The translations under genes were made by a program, and so were the position numbers. Of a stretch of DNA of 64,000 nt, positions 30,935-39,517 are shown piece by piece; positions within the stretch are counted from its first letter, which is position 1; every line of letters starts with the position of its first letter. The DNA is from Paenibacillus sp. GM2 (lineage in GTDB: Bacteria; Bacillota; Bacilli; Paenibacillales; Paenibacillaceae): positions 1-64,000 of the forward strand of contig NZ_LN831275.1 of the NCBI RefSeq assembly GCF_900069005.2, written 5' to 3'. Below the pieces are notes generated by a model. That model worked only from the letters and a program-made list of their open reading frames with translations, ran no database searches and was not told where the DNA came from.

Positions 30935-32008
30935 TTATTCAAGCTTAATATGACTCTCGAAATCAGGTTTGTTAGGGACGATATTGAAGTATGTTTTACC
31001 TGGGTAAAAGGGAACCTCGACATTGTCCTTAATGATGCGAATCACGTCATCCGCCTTGCGAATCCAGGTGCCACGAATGACTTTGCCATTTTGCAGCAGG
31101 ATCGCATCCCCGCCCATCTCCAGATTAATGCTGAGATGCCCGATATCATCAAGCACCTTATGATCCGTACCCAGAATGACCACGTTCGTGCAGGTCAGCT
31201 GTTCCCCGGTGTCCAGGTCCTTGTGCGGCTCGCCATTAATAAAGCGCTTGTACAATTTGCTCTCCGCATCATATACATAGGATACCTTATATTTTTCAAG
31301 CTGAAACTTAACCTCCACAGACGTTGCCGGATCCCCTTCTCCCGGATCACTCGAATCGCGGAAAGGGTAGGTAGGAATCTCGGTATCCTGGGTCGAGTAT
31401 TTCCGTTTATCAGCACCTTCGAGCAGCTTCTCTACATTGGAATATAAATTATGCGGTGCTTTTCGCGATTTATCTCTCCAGAAATAAGGTCCCGCATTCG
31501 TAATCTCGTCCAAATCTTCCTTGTGCTGGCGCTGTAAAATAGCAAAAGCATCGTTGCTGGCTCCGGCATGAACCGTAATCCCATGGTAACTTTCGCCAAG
31601 TTCGATCATATAAGGACGTATACTGCGGATTGGACCAACCTTGGCTACTTCGCCACCGCTTTGATATATGGCCACCAGCCGAGTAATACCACCCTCCATT
31701 AGCAGCTCATAAACAATATCCGCCCCGCCTAATCCTGATTGTGGTCTGGCAGCAGGAGCGTTATTGATCATAATGGCTAAAGGTCTTTGTGTAGTCGGCT
31801 CATCAAGCGGCAATCCGGTAAAAGGAGACTTGTATAGCGCCTGTTGTTCATCCGGTTCTTCCACCGGCGGTTCCTGAACATCTTCGCTTGGAATGGGCTG
31901 ATCCGGTTCATTCAATGCATGGTTGCCTCCTTTCCCACATGCGGGAACAAGCAGCAAGCATGCCGCTAACAGCAGGGACAGACTGATTCTGGATAGATAA
32001 GATTTCAT
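30935..32008 (-). CDS. DUF3048 lipoprotein (YerB-like)
   Basis: A 357-residue exported protein: signal peptide with lipobox LVPAC (Cys at 24), an acidic proline-rich linker (30-60), then the DUF3048 domain (SPFTGLPLDE, RPLAIMINNAPAARPQSGLGGADIVYELLMEGGITRLVAIY, VGPIRSIRPYMIELGESY, FWRDKSRKAPHNLYSN). The C-terminal second domain holds VILGTDHKVLDD and YPGKTYFNIVP. B. subtilis YerB is the best known relative; its role is unclear but it is cell-envelope located. Complete. Confidence 0.9.
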   Translation of the reverse strand: MKSYLSRISLSLLLAACLLLVPACGKGGNHALNEPDQPIPSEDVQEPPVEEPDEQQALYKSPFTGLPLDEPTTQRPLAIMINNAPAARPQSGLGGADIVYELLMEGGITRLVAIYQSGGEVAKVGPIRSIRPYMIELGESYHGITVHAGASNDAFAILQRQHKEDLDEITNAGPYFWRDKSRKAPHNLYSNVEKLLEGADKRKYSTQDTEIPTYPFRDSSDPGEGDPATSVEVKFQLEKYKVSYVYDAESKLYKRFINGEPHKDLDTGEQLTCTNVVILGTDHKVLDDIGHLSINLEMGGDAILLQNGKVIRGTWIRKADDVIRIIKDNVEVPFYPGKTYFNIVPNKPDFESHIKLE

Positions 32009-32082
32009 AATTCCTCCATTATTTTCTTCTATTAGCTCTGGTTCCCTCTATTATACGTTGAACCGACTCGCCTAGAAAAGAC

Positions 32083-32124
32083 AAAAAAAGACTGCCGAAT
32101 CGATCCATGGATCATTCGACAGTC
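32083..32124 (-). terminator. Terminator of the dioxygenase gene
   Basis: On the minus strand a long stem (GACTGTCGAATGATCC / GGATCGATTCGGCAGTC, with mismatches) is followed by seven T. It lies about 55 nt after the dioxygenase stop. Confidence 0.8.
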
Positions 32125-32176
32125 CTTGTTGCGATATAACTCGCCTAAGTATTCTATATATGAACTCAATAATGTA

Positions 32177-32986
32177 TCATTCAATTTTTTTTGATATTGT
32201 TCCACCGAATACCCAGCAGTTTAGACTTATACTGCCATATTGGTAATCCTGGAACAGCTTCACCGCTCTACGCTCATCATCCGCAGCTCCCATCGCATAC
32301 AACAAAGGGGCGAAATGCTCATTTGCGTAAACAGGAACCGCCTTCCGTACATGCGGAGCCCGCCGCTCATAATCGAACAATATTCGCAGATTCCACTCTT
32401 GCAGCTGCTCGCCAATCCACTCATCAAATTCCACCGCCCAATCGGCGGGCGAGGATGCTCCGGACTCCAGCAGCCGCAGGTTATGCACTAGACCACCGCT
32501 GCCAAGGACAAGCACATTCTCCTGACGCAGTCGGGTCAGCATTTTGCCAATCGCATATTGCTCTGCAGGGGAACGTCTGGAATCCACCGACAGCTCCACT
32601 ACAGGCACATCTGCCTCAGGGAACAACATCCGAAGCAGCACCCAGACTCCATGGTCGAGCCCTCTTCCCGAGGACATCTCATACGTTAAATTATTGTTGG
32701 CGAACAGTTCTCCGATCTGCTTGCTCAGTTCCCGATCTCCGGGAGCCGGGTAATGAATGCCGTACATTTCCTCCGGGAATCCATAGAAATCATGCATCGT
32801 CTCATGAATATCATCATTGCTTACAGCCTGAACAGGTGAATCGAAATGGGCTGAGAACACAACGACTGCCCTGGGTCTGCGCGGCAATTGCTGTATCAAT
32901 TGCTTCAGAAATTGGGTGTAGTTATTGTCTTCAATCGCGAGTGTAGGGGACCCGTGCGCGAGAAACATTGCAGGCTGAGTCATCAT
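32177..32986 (-). CDS. Class III extradiol (DODA-type) dioxygenase
   Basis: A 269-residue enzyme of the LigB/YgiD family. The Fe(II)/Zn ligands fit AMFLAHGSPTLA (His 11), VVVFSAHFDSP (His 48) and YANEHFAPLLYAMGA (His about 223); GLDHGVWVLLRMLFPEADVPVVELS is the family core and LVLGSGGLVHNLR the third strand. Such enzymes open catechol rings (4,5-DOPA type) but the natural substrate here is unknown. Start with GGAGGT upstream. No partner genes of aromatic degradation lie next to it. Confidence 0.88.
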   Translation of the reverse strand: MMTQPAMFLAHGSPTLAIEDNNYTQFLKQLIQQLPRRPRAVVVFSAHFDSPVQAVSNDDIHETMHDFYGFPEEMYGIHYPAPGDRELSKQIGELFANNNLTYEMSSGRGLDHGVWVLLRMLFPEADVPVVELSVDSRRSPAEQYAIGKMLTRLRQENVLVLGSGGLVHNLRLLESGASSPADWAVEFDEWIGEQLQEWNLRILFDYERRAPHVRKAVPVYANEHFAPLLYAMGAADDERRAVKLFQDYQYGSISLNCWVFGGTISKKIE

Positions 32987-33218
32987 ACATACCTCCAGGG
33001 CACCAGAATGGTTACATCTTCATTGTATCCCTATATGTCGGTATTTACTAGTTCCCCCTAACGCAGCTTTGATCACGAAGTGAATCAAGAAATATGCCAG
33101 GCATCGGACCTTGAATTCAACCGGGACTCCCGGGGCCTCAAGCACCCACTACGTATGCTCCGATCCGCAGGCTCTAACTTCGTCCAATCTTTTTCGGTGC
33201 TGGAAGCGTTTTTTGCTG

Positions 33219-34046
33219 TCAGATCATCCAGTCTTGCCACTCGCGATGGGCATGCTCAAGCCCGCCAAGCCAATCCCTCGTCTTATGGATCAGCTGCTGC
33301 TGATGCCCACCGCTCGAATACGTATGATCCGCCTGGAAAATAATCTCCTTATCGCAGCGTCCTTCAGGCCGCATCCAGAATACCTTTTGGTATAAAAAAG
33401 CATAGTCAACTGGTATCGCATCATCAGAGGTACCGTGAACGACGAGCACATCGCCGGCGAATTTCTTCGCCTCCTGGAACGGCTGGTAGCCAGCAAGCGA
33501 TTCAAAGAACTGCGGCGTAAGACCATAGCCCAAATAGTCGACCTTGCCTTTCGTTATCGCTTCATCATACAACTTACGGCTTGTGATCTTGACGATATCG
33601 TTGAATGGATAACCTACGGCTGACCACAGCACCAGATTTTTCACACGCCGGTCACGGGCCGCTGTCAGCAAGGCGATCATCCCGCCCAGGCTATGACCAA
33701 TTAACGTCACTCGTTCCGGATCAATATCGCCCAGCCCCAGCGCATAATCCAGTACTTCCCTCGTCTGTGCGATCATGGAGTCCACACTCTCGCGGCCATA
33801 ATCCCCACTGCTCTCCCCACAGCCGACATAGTCGAAGCGCACGACCATGGATCCCGCCTGCGCCAGCTCCCGTGACGTCTTCACGAACAAACGATCAACG
33901 CCAATCCGGCTGCCCACGAAGCCATGGCAAATAATAACCAAGGGCATCCGGTTTTTGCAACGCCCTTCTGTTTTCACCCCGACCGGGTAGTGAACACTCG
34001 CTGCAATTTCCTCAGTTCCATGCTGTATGATGATTTGCCGTTCCAT
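33219..34046 (-). CDS. Alpha/beta hydrolase (esterase-like)
   Basis: A 275-residue alpha/beta-hydrolase: oxyanion region VIICHGFVGSRIGVDR, the VVRFDYVGCGESSG strand-turn, the nucleophile elbow LIGHSLGGMIA (Ser about 116), the acid loop VVHGTSDDAIP (Asp about 205) and the catalytic His in FQADHTYSSGGHQ. The length fits the family of small serine hydrolases. The ATG is preceded by GAGGAATAGAG. It is a stand-alone gene; substrate unknown. Confidence 0.88.
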   Translation of the reverse strand: MERQIIIQHGTEEIAASVHYPVGVKTEGRCKNRMPLVIICHGFVGSRIGVDRLFVKTSRELAQAGSMVVRFDYVGCGESSGDYGRESVDSMIAQTREVLDYALGLGDIDPERVTLIGHSLGGMIALLTAARDRRVKNLVLWSAVGYPFNDIVKITSRKLYDEAITKGKVDYLGYGLTPQFFESLAGYQPFQEAKKFAGDVLVVHGTSDDAIPVDYAFLYQKVFWMRPEGRCDKEIIFQADHTYSSGGHQQQLIHKTRDWLGGLEHAHREWQDWMI

Positions 34047-34144
34047 CTCTATTCCTCCCCGTTACAACAATGAATACAATTCCGATAATTTTAATATGAA
34101 TTATTGGTTTTATATTATCATCGCAGCTAACAGGGTGTCAATTA

Positions 34145-34360
34145 TCAGCTATAGTATTGTCTGAGATAATGTGCGATCTTCTCTTTTCCTGATTGTTCTT
34201 CTTCAAACAGGGTTGGAGGGATATCCTCGGAGATCTGGATCGCCAGTTCCCGGCCATCCGCCAGCTCCAATTGCTCATCCTCGCCTACGACTTCCTCCAG
34301 ACTGCCCCGTGAATGACTGTTGAGCAAATAACGGCGTGTTAATTCCGCTTCATTCTCCAT
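34145..34360 (-). CDS. Small acidic hypothetical protein
   Basis: A 71-residue protein, MENEAELTRRYLLNSHSRGSL..., acidic in the middle (EEVVGEDEQLELADG) and with a C-terminal helix KEKIAHYLRQYYS. AGGAGG lies 9 nt before ATG 34360; an ATG eight codons earlier is less likely. No family recognised. It lies alone between the hydrolase and the TetR gene terminator. Confidence 0.65.
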   Translation of the reverse strand: MENEAELTRRYLLNSHSRGSLEEVVGEDEQLELADGRELAIQISEDIPPTLFEEEQSGKEKIAHYLRQYYS

Positions 34361-34444
34361 GGATACTTTCCTCCTGTTTAACAAATTCCGTGATGATGTA
34401 GTTTCGTCTTGATAGCTGCCTTTTTATGCGATGTTCACGAAAAA

Positions 34445-34477
34445 TACAAAAAGGACACCGCTTCAAAGCGGTGTCCT
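34445..34477 (-). terminator. Terminator of the TetR/ABC operon
   Basis: A perfect 11-bp stem AGGACACCGCT / AGCGGTGTCCT around 4 nt, followed on the minus strand by a T-run. It lies about 40 nt after the tetR stop. Confidence 0.9.
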
Positions 34478-34515
34478 GTGCAGCCTGATTCAACTCAAGT
34501 GCAAAAAAGTCCATC

Positions 34516-35106
34516 CTATTCTTTTGGAGGCCCGGTTATAGACGGCGTATTGGAAATGCCATGAATCAGCAACGATATGAATTGATCGGCCAGTACATTC
34601 ATATTCATAAATGGCTCCAGACGACCAGGCTTCGCCATGAATTCCTTCATGGAAGACAAGTACAGCACCAGCAAATGCGGTGAGATATCCTTTCGAATTT
34701 GCCCATTCTGTTGGCCACGGAACACCATCTCCTCGAACAGCGGCATGTTCTTCTGCTCATTATATTCAATCATCTGCTGCGTATATTCGGGGTATACATT
34801 AACCAGATCATTGATAAATTCGGGAGAATAGTCATTCATTTTCTGATAGCGAAGCAAATGGTGCATGAGTTCAATTGCATCATTGGATTGCTCCATCATT
34901 TGTGCAAAATCCGCATGCGTCTCTTCATTGATCGCCATAACTACGTGCTCGATCAAGCCATCCTTGCTGCTGAAATATTTGTAAATGGTCATTTTTGAAA
35001 CAGGTACAGCCTCGGCAATTTGATCCATACTCGTGCCTGCAATCCCCTGCTCATAAAACAGCCTGCGCGCCGTCCGGATGATTTGCTCCTTTTTTCCATT
35101 AGCCAC
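34516..35106 (-). CDS. TetR/AcrR-family transcriptional regulator
   Basis: A 196-residue repressor with the HTH in residues 3-48 (KKEQIIRTARRLFYEQGIAGTSMDQIAEAVPVSKMTIYKYFSSKDGLIEHV) and a helical ligand-binding domain. I start at GTG 35106 behind AAAGGGGGC; an ATG at 35136 has no binding site. It is the last gene behind an ABC-2 exporter pair (gap 47 nt), so it probably represses that operon and is released by the exported compound or a lipid signal. Confidence 0.87.
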   Translation of the reverse strand: MANGKKEQIIRTARRLFYEQGIAGTSMDQIAEAVPVSKMTIYKYFSSKDGLIEHVVMAINEETHADFAQMMEQSNDAIELMHHLLRYQKMNDYSPEFINDLVNVYPEYTQQMIEYNEQKNMPLFEEMVFRGQQNGQIRKDISPHLLVLYLSSMKEFMAKPGRLEPFMNMNVLADQFISLLIHGISNTPSITGPPKE

Positions 35107-35153
35107 GGACAGTACGCCCCCTTTGTTCAGTATCATTTTCTATCTATTATAAA

Positions 35154-35957
35154 CTAAATATCCTGCCGACGGAGCAAAATTGCAGCCAGCACTATTCCCA
35201 GAAAATAAACCAATAAGCAGATAGCTACCCCTGTCCAGGAAAGATACGATTCGGTTGCCATTCTGAGGCTATCAAAGATATTGAATAAGCTCCATTTCGA
35301 CAGCCAGGAGATGGATTCACTTAGCCCGGAGAGCATTTTCAGCAGGAAGGATACCATAACGATACCGATGCTGATCGACATAGCCGCCCGCTCCGTGCGG
35401 ACCAGTGTTGTGAACAGATAACCGATTCCGGCAAAGGCCATCGCTACCAGCAGGCCGGACAGCATCATGACAAGAACTGCTTCCGGGTTGCCAACCGTGC
35501 TAAATAGAGAGCCAAATAAATAGACGGAGCCCATAACAATAAGAAATACAACAAGCATCTGCACCAAATGCGCCAGCACTCGGGACAGAAAGATTTGCGT
35601 GCGTGAATAAGGTAGCGTAAACAGGAAATCCTGCGTCTTATTTCCCCGCTCACGTGCAATCGTCTGACTCCCCCACACTGCGGCAAATCCACCGAACAGC
35701 ATCTGGTAGAACAATAGCGGCTCACTGCTCATCCAGCCCTCAAAGCTAGCCATCTGCTCCGGATGCATCCCGAAGGCTTCCAGCATGGCAGAAGGAATGG
35801 TCTCCATCAATTTGATAATGTCATTATTCTGCAGATAAATATCCGACACACCGGTGAACAGCACCTGAAAGCCAACAATGATGAAAAGAGCGATCGCGAA
35901 ATTGCGCCGATTTACCCACCATTCATTCCTGACCAAATTTCCAATCATGCCTCTCAT
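35154..35957 (-). CDS. ABC-2 type transporter permease
   Basis: A 267-residue membrane protein with six predicted helices (NFAIALFIIVGFQVLF, MLVVFLIVMGSVYLFG, VLVMMLSGLLVAMAFAGIGYLF and others) and the typical GGFAAVWGSQTIARERGNKTQDFLFTLPYSRTQIFLSR segment of ABC-2 permeases. Its ATG overlaps the stop of the ATPase gene (4 nt). Together they form an exporter whose substrate cannot be read from sequence. A TetR gene follows. Confidence 0.87.
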   Translation of the reverse strand: MRGMIGNLVRNEWWVNRRNFAIALFIIVGFQVLFTGVSDIYLQNNDIIKLMETIPSAMLEAFGMHPEQMASFEGWMSSEPLLFYQMLFGGFAAVWGSQTIARERGNKTQDFLFTLPYSRTQIFLSRVLAHLVQMLVVFLIVMGSVYLFGSLFSTVGNPEAVLVMMLSGLLVAMAFAGIGYLFTTLVRTERAAMSISIGIVMVSFLLKMLSGLSESISWLSKWSLFNIFDSLRMATESYLSWTGVAICLLVYFLGIVLAAILLRRQDI

Positions 35958-36859
35958 TGCTCTCCCTCCGTATGCTCCGAATAATCCTTCATAAATATCT
36001 CTTCCAGAGATGGCCGCTCCACGCGCAAATCATTTACGCCGACATCAGCCAGCATTCTCAGTACAGGTTCGATGGGGCCTGATACCTGAAAGGTATGCTC
36101 ACCGTGCTGATACTCCGCATTCGGATCCAATTGATTCAATGCCAGCCTGTCAATAAGGTTCCCCTGATCGCGGAATAGGACTGTGAACTTGCGCAGCATT
36201 CGTTCTGCAATCTCATCCACCCGGGATACTCTAAGCAGCTTGCCTTCCCGAATAAAAGCGACCCGATCGCAGAACCTCTCTACCTCAGACAGAACATGCG
36301 TAGAGAAAAATACGGTCATCCCTTCTTTATTCAATTCGCTTAACAGGTTGAAAAATTCATGTTGAATGAGCGGATCCAGACCCGAGGTTGGCTCATCAAG
36401 CACGGCCAGCTCCGGTTGATGTTGAAGACATTGCACAATCCCCAGCTTCTTGCGGTTCCCAAGGGAGTAATCGCGAACCTTGAGGCTCAGATCGAGCTGC
36501 AATCGTTCCGCCATCTCCAGCGCCATGGTATCCTGCAGATTTTTGCCGTAAGCCCGAGCGGCAAACTTTAGCACCTGATGGCCGTTCATATCGCTGTCAT
36601 ACTGCACCTCGGAAGGAAGGTAACCGATTCTGCTGCGTATATCCGGGTTCTCCTTCCCGAGCGTCCTGCCCAAGAGAGAGATTTCTCCACCGGACGGATG
36701 CAGAAGCTGCATCAGCATACGAATTGTCGTAGACTTGCCAGCACCGTTAGGGCCGATAAACCCGAATTTCTCCCCCTCTGACACGGTAAAACCGATATTT
36801 TCTACACCGATCTTCTTGCCATAGTACTTCGATAGACCAGATATCGAGATCGCGTCCAT
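35954..36859 (-). CDS. ABC transporter ATP-binding protein
   Basis: A 301-residue ATPase: Walker A GPNGAGKSTTIR, Q-loop GYLPSEVQYD, an ABC signature here reading YSLGNRKKLG (a divergent LSGGQ), Walker B LAVLDEPTSGLD, and switch His in FFSTHVLSEVERF. The C-terminal 80 residues form the regulatory extension common in ABC-2 exporters (DUF4162-like). ATG 36859 has GGAGG 9 nt upstream. First gene of the TetR-controlled exporter operon. Confidence 0.9.
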   Translation of the reverse strand: MDAISISGLSKYYGKKIGVENIGFTVSEGEKFGFIGPNGAGKSTTIRMLMQLLHPSGGEISLLGRTLGKENPDIRSRIGYLPSEVQYDSDMNGHQVLKFAARAYGKNLQDTMALEMAERLQLDLSLKVRDYSLGNRKKLGIVQCLQHQPELAVLDEPTSGLDPLIQHEFFNLLSELNKEGMTVFFSTHVLSEVERFCDRVAFIREGKLLRVSRVDEIAERMLRKFTVLFRDQGNLIDRLALNQLDPNAEYQHGEHTFQVSGPIEPVLRMLADVGVNDLRVERPSLEEIFMKDYSEHTEGEQ

Positions 36860-37185
36860 GTCCTTCAACCTCCAACTGTACTTATATTAAATAATGAGTA
36901 CATTATATATTATTTATTAATTTATTCAATATATTTTTATACTCAAAAATATTAATTAGTACAATTTTAGGTGTTATTTTATCAACGATATCTGCTGAGA
37001 AATCTTGATTGCCAAGCAAGTCTGCCTTGAATTGAATCGAGGGCTGGCCAGCTCTGAGCAACTCGATTGGCTTTCTTGTCAAAAGCGGACTTTCCACACG
37101 AACCCTGTATCCCCCTTCCCTTGCGATTCGGATAAAATTTACCGTATACTATTGAACAATATCAGCATAGTTGGAGGGTCTTGGA

Positions 37186-37896
37186 TTGAACACTCAAGAG
37201 AAAGCTGCTAGAGTTGAACAACTCCGCCAGCAAATGAACCAAGAGAATGCAGCTTATTTTCAGGAAATGTGCAATTATGTCCGCAAAGAGGAAGAGATCA
37301 GCGACGCCAAAAAGGAAGAACTGCTGCTCTACCTGGCGCAGAAGATCAGCAAACATGAGCCTAAAGGAGTTAACGCTGACCAATTATTTGGAGCAAACGC
37401 CGCTGTTTACTGTGCACAGCTCATCGACGATGTCCAAATGCGCAGACCTCGGACTTTAAGAGAGAAGATCAAATACTACATTATGATTCCATGGGTGACG
37501 ATCACCTGGGTATTCTTCATCTTTATGATTACCGGCTTCTTCGGCAAATGGTTCGGAGGGGAATTCGCCAATACAACCATTAATAGCGGGATCCTGGTGT
37601 TAATCGCCGGGCTGGCCATCGTATTTATCGAATCGATTACGCGGTTTCTCGGACCCGGGCAGGAGGAGGATGACGCCAAGCAAGCCGCACCTTCTCCAGA
37701 CCCGAGGCAGTCGCGTAAATTTTTCGATATGAAAGCCTTCGGCATTTATATTATTATCGCTCTGGCCGTCGTTGCCGCCGGTTTGCTGCTCAACCGGATT
37801 ATGCCCTCCTTCGTGGTTACCCCATGGCAGAGCTTGATCATCTTTATCATTGGGCTGCTTGGTCAAATCTTCATCTTCGCGCGGCGCAGCAAATGA
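37186..37896 (+). CDS. Membrane protein of DUF1129-like type
   Basis: A 236-residue protein with a soluble helical N terminus (MNTQEKAARVEQLRQQMNQENAAYF, KEEELLLYLAQKI), then four membrane segments (YYIMIPWVTITWVFFIFMITGF, INSGILVLIAGLAIVFIESI, FGIYIIIALAVVAAGLLL, WQSLIIFIIGLLGQIFIFA). This layout matches DUF1129 membrane proteins. The start is TTG 37186, 7 nt after GGAGGG. A terminator follows at 37998. Function unknown. Confidence 0.75.
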   Translation: MNTQEKAARVEQLRQQMNQENAAYFQEMCNYVRKEEEISDAKKEELLLYLAQKISKHEPKGVNADQLFGANAAVYCAQLIDDVQMRRPRTLREKIKYYIMIPWVTITWVFFIFMITGFFGKWFGGEFANTTINSGILVLIAGLAIVFIESITRFLGPGQEEDDAKQAAPSPDPRQSRKFFDMKAFGIYIIIALAVVAAGLLLNRIMPSFVVTPWQSLIIFIIGLLGQIFIFARRSK

Positions 37897-37997
37897 TTTA
37901 TTGACTCAATCGGCAAAAACCTTGCTTTAAAATTGCGAATTTTTGAGGTAGGAGATCCCGATGGCAACCGGATGGACATATACCGCTCCTTAACAAA

Positions 37998-38042
37998 AAT
38001 ACAGCCCGATCTCCTAAGGAGACGCGGACTGTATTTTTTCAT
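37998..38042 (+). terminator. Terminator of the DUF1129-like gene
   Basis: AAATACAG pairs with CTGTATTT, with an inner CTCC/GGAG stem, followed by TTTTTT. On the minus strand it may also end the YjdM-like gene. Confidence 0.75.
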
Positions 38043-38049
38043 GCTCTTG

Positions 38050-38388
38050 CTAGATTTTCTTCACAAATTCCGACTTCAATTTCATCGCGCCGAAGCCGTC
38101 AATTTTGCAATCAATATCATGATCGCCCTCGATCAGACGGATATTCTTCACCTTGGTACCAATTTTGATGACCGATGAGCTTCCTTTTACTTTCAAATCC
38201 TTGATTACCGTAATAGAATCGCCATCGCTTAGCACATTGCCGTGAGCATCCTTCACGACTCTCGCATCTTCATTCTCCACAGCGGAAGACTCAGCAGACC
38301 ACTCGTGGCTGCACTCCGGGCAGACAAGCAAGTCTCGATCCTCGTACGTGTACTCAGAATTACATTTCGGGCAATTTGGGAAAGGCAT
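38050..38388 (-). CDS. YjdM/PhnA-family zinc-ribbon protein
   Basis: A 112-residue protein with an N-terminal zinc ribbon ([28 protein letters not shown], CxxC twice) followed by the PhnA/YjdM beta domain ([64 protein letters not shown]). Despite the old name for alkylphosphonate uptake, the function is unknown. GGAGG lies about 10 nt before ATG 38388. Complete. Confidence 0.9.
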   Translation of the reverse strand: MPFPNCPKCNSEYTYEDRDLLVCPECSHEWSAESSAVENEDARVVKDAHGNVLSDGDSITVIKDLKVKGSSSVIKIGTKVKNIRLIEGDHDIDCKIDGFGAMKLKSEFVKKI

Positions 38389-38600
38389 AACTTCATGTCC
38401 TCCATTCATCATTGTCAGTTGTCCATGTAACTCCAGCTTACAAGCTTATAACAACCATTGTACTATAGTGACATAGTTCCATACCCTTGGCAAATCCCTC
38501 TTAGATTCAATGAACCGCAATCCAATAGGACTTTATTATTGTATTTCTATATTTACATTTATAAATAATAGGATGTAAGACCTAGTACAATAGCATTATA

Positions 38601-38628
38601 TTGACATTATCCTACATAATTATACAAT
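38601..38628 (+). promoter_or_regulatory. Promoter of the coiled-coil/deacetylase operon
   Basis: TTGACA (38601-38606), 16-bp spacer, TACAAT (38623-38628), about 105 nt upstream of the ATG at 38744. The surrounding 300 nt (38430-38743) is AT-rich and otherwise without recognisable features. Confidence 0.65.
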
Positions 38629-38743
38629 GTGAATAGATTGATTTAATCATGACGGATCATTTATACATAACTGCTACTTTAGTAATGTTTTTCACATTTT
38701 TACGAGGAATACCTATACTATTTCTTATTTAGGAGACGAAACT

Positions 38744-39475
38744 ATGGCTAAAGATGCTAGAAATAAGTCGATGGGTTGGTTGAAAGGTGTTCTAACTAAT
38801 CAAAATGAACCCGTTCCTACGAACCTTGAGGGGAAGGAAGAACCATTAGAGCTGGTGGAGATTATTACTAGTAATAAGGAAATCTCCAATCCGGCCGAGA
38901 ACTCCGGCAAGAAATACATATTGTCCAAAGAGAATCTTGATAAGGTCTCTTTCGATCTGGTGCTGTCTCTGGAGAATATGCTGAATGAACGGCAATTGCT
39001 CGTGTACAAGAACGAAGATTTCGAGACTCAACTGGATGCGGCCAACGAGACGATCAGCCGTCTGAAGTACGATTTGGTCAAGAAGGAACAGCTCATACAG
39101 GACAAGAGCAAAGAGATTCGCACGCTCGAGACCAGCCTCACCAACAAACAGATGAGTTATGATCAATTGCTTGAAGACTATAAAGAGTACCAAAGCACTT
39201 CAAACCATGATTTTGAGAAGATCTCTAATCAATTGGAGAAAGAAATTAACAAATATAATTTATTAAAGGAAGAGTCCGCTAATATTCAGTATCAAAACAT
39301 GGTGAATATTAGAGAACTGGAAGAGAGAATTAGAGAGCTGGAAGTTGAAAATCAGAAGGTAGATGAGCAATGCACTAAGATTAAGGCCGAGAAAAATGAA
39401 TTGATGAAGACCATCAATGATTTCACGGAGCGAATGAGCTTCTCCTTCTCTTCCAAGCCCACTGTAAGCGATTAA
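38744..39475 (+). CDS. Coiled-coil protein, unknown function
   Basis: A 243-residue soluble protein. The N-terminal 60 residues are polar and probably flexible; residues 70-235 are a long coiled coil (ENMLNERQLLVYKNEDFETQL, YDLVKKEQLIQDKSKEIRTLE, LEERIRELEVENQKVDEQC). A GGAGACGA site precedes the ATG. A polysaccharide deacetylase gene follows after 42 nt on the same strand, so the two probably form an operon. It may organise a cell-surface or sporulation process; this is inference. Confidence 0.8.
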   Translation: MAKDARNKSMGWLKGVLTNQNEPVPTNLEGKEEPLELVEIITSNKEISNPAENSGKKYILSKENLDKVSFDLVLSLENMLNERQLLVYKNEDFETQLDAANETISRLKYDLVKKEQLIQDKSKEIRTLETSLTNKQMSYDQLLEDYKEYQSTSNHDFEKISNQLEKEINKYNLLKEESANIQYQNMVNIRELEERIRELEVENQKVDEQCTKIKAEKNELMKTINDFTERMSFSFSSKPTVSD

Positions 39476-39517
39476 CGACCACCTGATCTCTAGTCACACT
39501 AGAGAAAGGAGATTACT

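Noticed and set aside
36903-37097. Minus-strand 64-codon frame before the TetR-linked ABC ATPase
   Set aside because: It has no binding site, an AT-rich random ending, and overlaps the promoter region of the plus-strand gene at 37186.
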